Below are positions 60,917-64,000 of a DNA stretch of 64,000 bases, in pieces (the first letter of the stretch is position 1; every line of letters starts with the position of its first letter). Location of the stretch: positions 1-64,000 of the forward strand of contig JAFSAT010000014.1 of the NCBI GenBank assembly GCA_017442185.1, read 5' to 3'. A program made the position numbers and the translations under genes. The notes under the pieces were generated by a model. It was not told the origin of the DNA. It saw only the letters and a list, made by a program, of their open reading frames with translations, and did not search any database. Source of the stretch: Bacteroidaceae bacterium (GTDB lineage: Bacteria > Bacteroidota > Bacteroidia > Bacteroidales > Bacteroidaceae).

Positions 60917-63900
60917 ATGAAGAAATTTTTTACACTATTAGTAGCACTGCTTACTGCTTTTACAACAGTAGGCGCACAGTCGTCTTTCAACGGCACGTTC
61001 CCGATTGAAATATCAAACGGACTCACAGATGGCTATATCATTGGGCAATACTATTGGGATTCTCCTATGTATAGCATGAGTGAACCAATAGATGGTGTCC
61101 GCATAACATTCAAGGAGACAACCAATGGTGAGTATAATGGCTTTCCTCTTGTTGCGATAGCCGAACTTACCTTCTATGACCGAAATATGAATGTCATAGA
61201 GTATTCCATTGATGATGTGGAATGTAATTCCCTTGAAGGCAGCGAAGGCTCGTTGAATGCCATTAATGATGGAAATTGGGATACATATTACCACTCGGCA
61301 TGGAAGAATGCTATAATATCTCCTGATGATTATGTCTATATAGATGTGAAATTTATGGCACCCGTATCGAATTTCGGAATAACTATGGTGAGCCGTAACA
61401 CAAAGACAGCTCCTACCACGATAGTAATTACACGTACAGGAGAACATTACAGTGGCTCGGCCGGTGAGGACGACGATGATACGGGAGGCGCTGATACAGG
61501 TGGTGACACCGAAATAGAATGGGAACCGGTGGATGTCCTAAATGACAGCATCTGTTTTGTTTATCTATCCAATGGAGGTGTGGATGCTTATCAAAAATCT
61601 TTTATGGAACAAGATGCGTATATCGAAGAGGGTATACTCTCTCTCCCCCTGAAAGACGGAAGCACAGTCACTTATGCGCAAACAGACTATGACAGCTGCA
61701 CATTCACAGTTCCCCAACTGCCCACAATGATAAGCTACAAGTTCAATAATAAATATAATCCAAACTTAAATACAGACATCGAGGCAGATACTGTCAAATC
61801 GGAAATGCAATTCCGGGTAAATGCCATAGGCAAGAGCCTTACCGCAAGTTTCAATCTGAGCGACGATAGAGCGGTAGCATACGTTGATACCACACTGCAA
61901 ACAAGCAAAGAGAGCCGTTTGCGCTATGATGCCCCTGTGCACTATATAGTTACGTATCCGGGCTACAATATTGTGCAGAATGTAAGAGTGAAAGACGAAA
62001 TTTGGGATTATGGAGAGGAAAATGTAGAAGAGATTAAAATCACAGCCTCGATGCTATACACCAACAAACCCTCTGAAGTAGGAGATGCTCTATCTAATAT
62101 GCTCGATGGAGACGCAGCCACTGTGTTCCACTCTGTGTATGGCGCGAATTACGATGCTTCGGTGCTTCCCTATATAACAATAACACTCGATGAAGCGGTA
62201 GAAAATATTCGATTCTATTATATGACACGTACTTTCGGAAACTATAATCCGAAAGCCATCAACATATATGTCAGCGACAACGGAGAGCATTGGACGTTAG
62301 TTGACGATTTTACCTCAGATAAAGACGGCCTGCCGCTTGACCCTCCCGGAGCCGAATATACATCGCCGACGGTAAATCTTGGAGGAAACTACCGACATAT
62401 AAAAATAGAACAAACAGCATCGGAGTATCATAACAACCACATGGTTTTTGCCGAATTTCGTCTTTATAACGTTACGCCAGGTTCAGGAGAACCGACAAAA
62501 GTCCAAGATGCCGAGTATAAGACAATACGCATCCCATTCGGACGTATTTATACCATAAACACAACGTGGCCGGCAGATGACGGAATAGTACCACGCATAG
62601 ATATAAACGTAGAGGATAACAGACCTATAACAAGCAAGGACTACTACCTGCGTGCACAAATTACAATAACAGGAAACGGAATGTACGACGACTTCCGGGA
62701 TTCTGTGAATGTAAAAGGACGCGGAAACTCAACTTGGGGCTATCCCAAAAAACCCTACCGTCTGAAGTTCGACGAAAAATGCAAGCCTTTCGGTCTTACA
62801 AAAGGAAAAAGTTGGGTGTTGCTTGCAAACTATCAGCGTGGCTCAATGATGGCAAATGCCATTGCCATGAAGGTAGGCCAGCTTATAGAGTCTCCTTATG
62901 CCAATCATATAATTCCTGTCGACCTATATGTGAATGGTGAATATAAGGGAAGCTATATGTTTACCGAACATGTGGGCTTCAGCAATAACAGTGTGGATAT
63001 AGACGAAGACCTTGGTACAGGCTATATGCTTGAGCTTGACGATTATTACGACGAAGACTATAAGTTCAGGTCAGAGAATTACAGTCTTCCGGTTAATGTA
63101 AAAGAGCCCGACCTTACAGAGCTGCCTGATGATAAGGCTATGGAATATTTCTATAATATTCAGGGAGACTTTAACCGCTTTGAAAGTTCGGTGTATGAGA
63201 ATGGCTCTTTAAGTCTCCTTGATGTAGATGCTGCGGCTCGTTTCATGCTCACTAACGACCTTGTGCTTAATCAAGAATTAGGGCATCCCAAGAGCACATT
63301 CCTGTGGCGAGAGGATATGACTTCCGCAGACTCGAAGATAACATTCGGCCCAATATGGGATTTCGATTGGGCATTTGGCTACGAGAGTACAAGCGGCTAC
63401 TGTCATACAGGAGCTACTTCCAGCATTTTTCATCACAATATGTCTACAAAGGCCGGTTCTCTCTTCTTCCAAGACTTGATGAACAACGAAAAATTCAAGC
63501 GTCACTACTATAAAGTGTGGAAAGAATTTATAGAAAAAGGACATTTGCAAGAACTTGTGGACTACCTCGACGACTATTATAATTTTGCGAAAAATTCATT
63601 CATGAATAATTACATGGAATGGTACGATAATATCACGGCAGATGATATTGTGCGTATGCAAAATTGGCTCAGTCAGCGTCACGATCATATAGCACGTAAT
63701 ATAGAAGAATATGATATTACCGACCTTATACATACTCTTCATGGAGATGTCGATTGCAACGATGTTCTTACTGTGCACGATGTTGCAATCACCGTCAGTC
63801 ATATTTTGGGTGATGTTGTCCCCGATTTAAGCGTTCAAAAGGCCGATGCCGATGGTAATGGCAAAGTGAACACCGCCGATGTCGAGAATATAGCATCGCA

Positions 63901-64000
63901 GGTGGCGGCGGCAGAGCCTGTACCTTCGGTATATTGGTATTATACGCCGATGGCAGCATCAATGCTTTCTGCCGATGAGTGTGTTTTATCAGTAGATGAA
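60917..64000 (+). CDS. Large CotH-domain secreted protein with discoidin-like and dockerin-like modules (3' truncated by window)
   Basis: An open frame of 1028 codons with no stop before the window edge. The signal peptide ends in TVGAQ. Residues about 30-180 form a discoidin (F5/8 type C)-like beta-sandwich (NDGNWDTYYHSAW), then an acidic Gly/Asp linker. A second discoidin-like unit is at about 375-520 (MLDGDAATVFHSVYG, EFRLYNVT). The CotH region (about 540-930) has VKGRGNSTWGYPKKPYRLKF near 600 and GPIWDFDWAFG near 814, the kinase-like metal/nucleotide site of CotH proteins. Two dockerin-like calcium repeats follow (GDVDCNDVLTVHDV near 942, ADADGNGKVNTADV near 975). CotH proteins in Firmicutes phosphorylate spore-coat proteins; Bacteroidales members are surface or secreted proteins of unknown role. 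Confidence 0.85.
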   Translation, partial: MKKFFTLLVALLTAFTTVGAQSSFNGTFPIEISNGLTDGYIIGQYYWDSPMYSMSEPIDGVRITFKETTNGEYNGFPLVAIAELTFYDRNMNVIEYSIDDVECNSLEGSEGSLNAINDGNWDTYYHSAWKNAIISPDDYVYIDVKFMAPVSNFGITMVSRNTKTAPTTIVITRTGEHYSGSAGEDDDDTGGADTGGDTEIEWEPVDVLNDSICFVYLSNGGVDAYQKSFMEQDAYIEEGILSLPLKDGSTVTYAQTDYDSCTFTVPQLPTMISYKFNNKYNPNLNTDIEADTVKSEMQFRVNAIGKSLTASFNLSDDRAVAYVDTTLQTSKESRLRYDAPVHYIVTYPGYNIVQNVRVKDEIWDYGEENVEEIKITASMLYTNKPSEVGDALSNMLDGDAATVFHSVYGANYDASVLPYITITLDEAVENIRFYYMTRTFGNYNPKAINIYVSDNGEHWTLVDDFTSDKDGLPLDPPGAEYTSPTVNLGGNYRHIKIEQTASEYHNNHMVFAEFRLYNVTPGSGEPTKVQDAEYKTIRIPFGRIYTINTTWPADDGIVPRIDINVEDNRPITSKDYYLRAQITITGNGMYDDFRDSVNVKGRGNSTWGYPKKPYRLKFDEKCKPFGLTKGKSWVLLANYQRGSMMANAIAMKVGQLIESPYANHIIPVDLYVNGEYKGSYMFTEHVGFSNNSVDIDEDLGTGYMLELDDYYDEDYKFRSENYSLPVNVKEPDLTELPDDKAMEYFYNIQGDFNRFESSVYENGSLSLLDVDAAARFMLTNDLVLNQELGHPKSTFLWREDMTSADSKITFGPIWDFDWAFGYESTSGYCHTGATSSIFHHNMSTKAGSLFFQDLMNNEKFKRHYYKVWKEFIEKGHLQELVDYLDDYYNFAKNSFMNNYMEWYDNITADDIVRMQNWLSQRHDHIARNIEEYDITDLIHTLHGDVDCNDVLTVHDVAITVSHILGDVVPDLSVQKADADGNGKVNTADVENIASQVAAAEPVPSVYWYYTPMAASMLSADECVLSVDE

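Noticed and set aside
61013-63802. Several minus-strand open frames at the right edge
   Set aside because: They lie antisense to a continuous 1028-codon plus-strand frame with a signal peptide and recognisable domains.

Overview
The window reads as a chromosomal segment of a Bacteroidales bacterium (Bacteroidota), probably a gut commensal. Supporting signs are: promoters of the form TAnnTTTG, often with a TTG about 20 bases upstream, and little use of Shine-Dalgarno sites; lipoproteins with acidic residues after the lipobox Cys, as in surface-exported Bacteroides lipoproteins; C-terminal tails of the YDLSGRRV...NGIFIVNGKK type on secreted proteins; a TonB-dependent receptor; and order-typical families such as DUF4250, DUF4294 and DUF3575. 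I see no tRNA, rRNA, transposase, phage gene or CRISPR array. Family names are from memory of motifs and were not checked by any search.

1-18.7 kb is an accessory, glycan-oriented region. A fasciclin-domain surface lipoprotein points left. To the right is a co-oriented set: TonB-dependent receptor, surface lipoprotein, a protein with two SGNH esterase domains (GDSL-like plus sialate-O-acetylesterase-like) and a DUF4091/GH123-like hydrolase. After a flavodiiron protein come two GH95-type alpha-L-fucosidases in tandem on the minus strand, then a secreted protein of unknown function. Together these suggest attack on acetylated, fucosylated and hexosamine-containing host-type glycans, although no SusC/SusD pair is in view.

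18.7-38.7 kb is mostly housekeeping. It begins with a strikingly structured gene-free stretch (tandem 84-base repeats feeding a probable 300-nt RNA on the minus strand). Then come a hotdog thioesterase, a small membrane protein, a succinate/acetate CoA-transferase, a SpoU methyltransferase, DUF4294, an MsbA-like ABC exporter, a LOG-family protein, a PfkB kinase, a heavy-metal RND adaptor and pump, DUF4250, nadK, pdxJ, an ExbB/ExbD/TonB set, a DJ-1 protein, ispD and recG.

38.7-51.5 kb is a second accessory region of cell-surface genes. It holds a BspA-like leucine-rich-repeat protein, a 53-residue peptide of a type seen beside such genes, and a five-gene operon of outer-membrane proteins (two DUF3575-like barrels, an OmpA-like protein, a 1.1-kaa multi-barrel protein with an internal 702-base near-identical duplication, and a helical-repeat protein). 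This is the best candidate for an undescribed surface system. It resembles the auxiliary genes of Bacteroidales fimbrial loci but has no recognisable fimbrillin.

51.5-64 kb returns to housekeeping: ndk, a LysM/M23 endopeptidase, a lytic transglycosylase, a THUMP-domain rRNA methyltransferase with a charged tail, purD, two small membrane proteins, and a zinc-type ABC substrate-binding protein and ATPase without a permease. It ends in a large CotH-domain protein with discoidin-like and dockerin-like modules, which is cut by the window edge.

Two short repeat families thread through the intergenic DNA. R1 is an inverted pair, AAGAAGCTGTTT...AAACAGCTTCTT, lying in 5' leaders and often ending right at the start codon. 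R2 is a CACTCGCTGC...TTTCGCTCGTTTG block ending in a promoter-like TATCTTTG. I know of no named family matching either, and they are the most interesting non-coding signal here.
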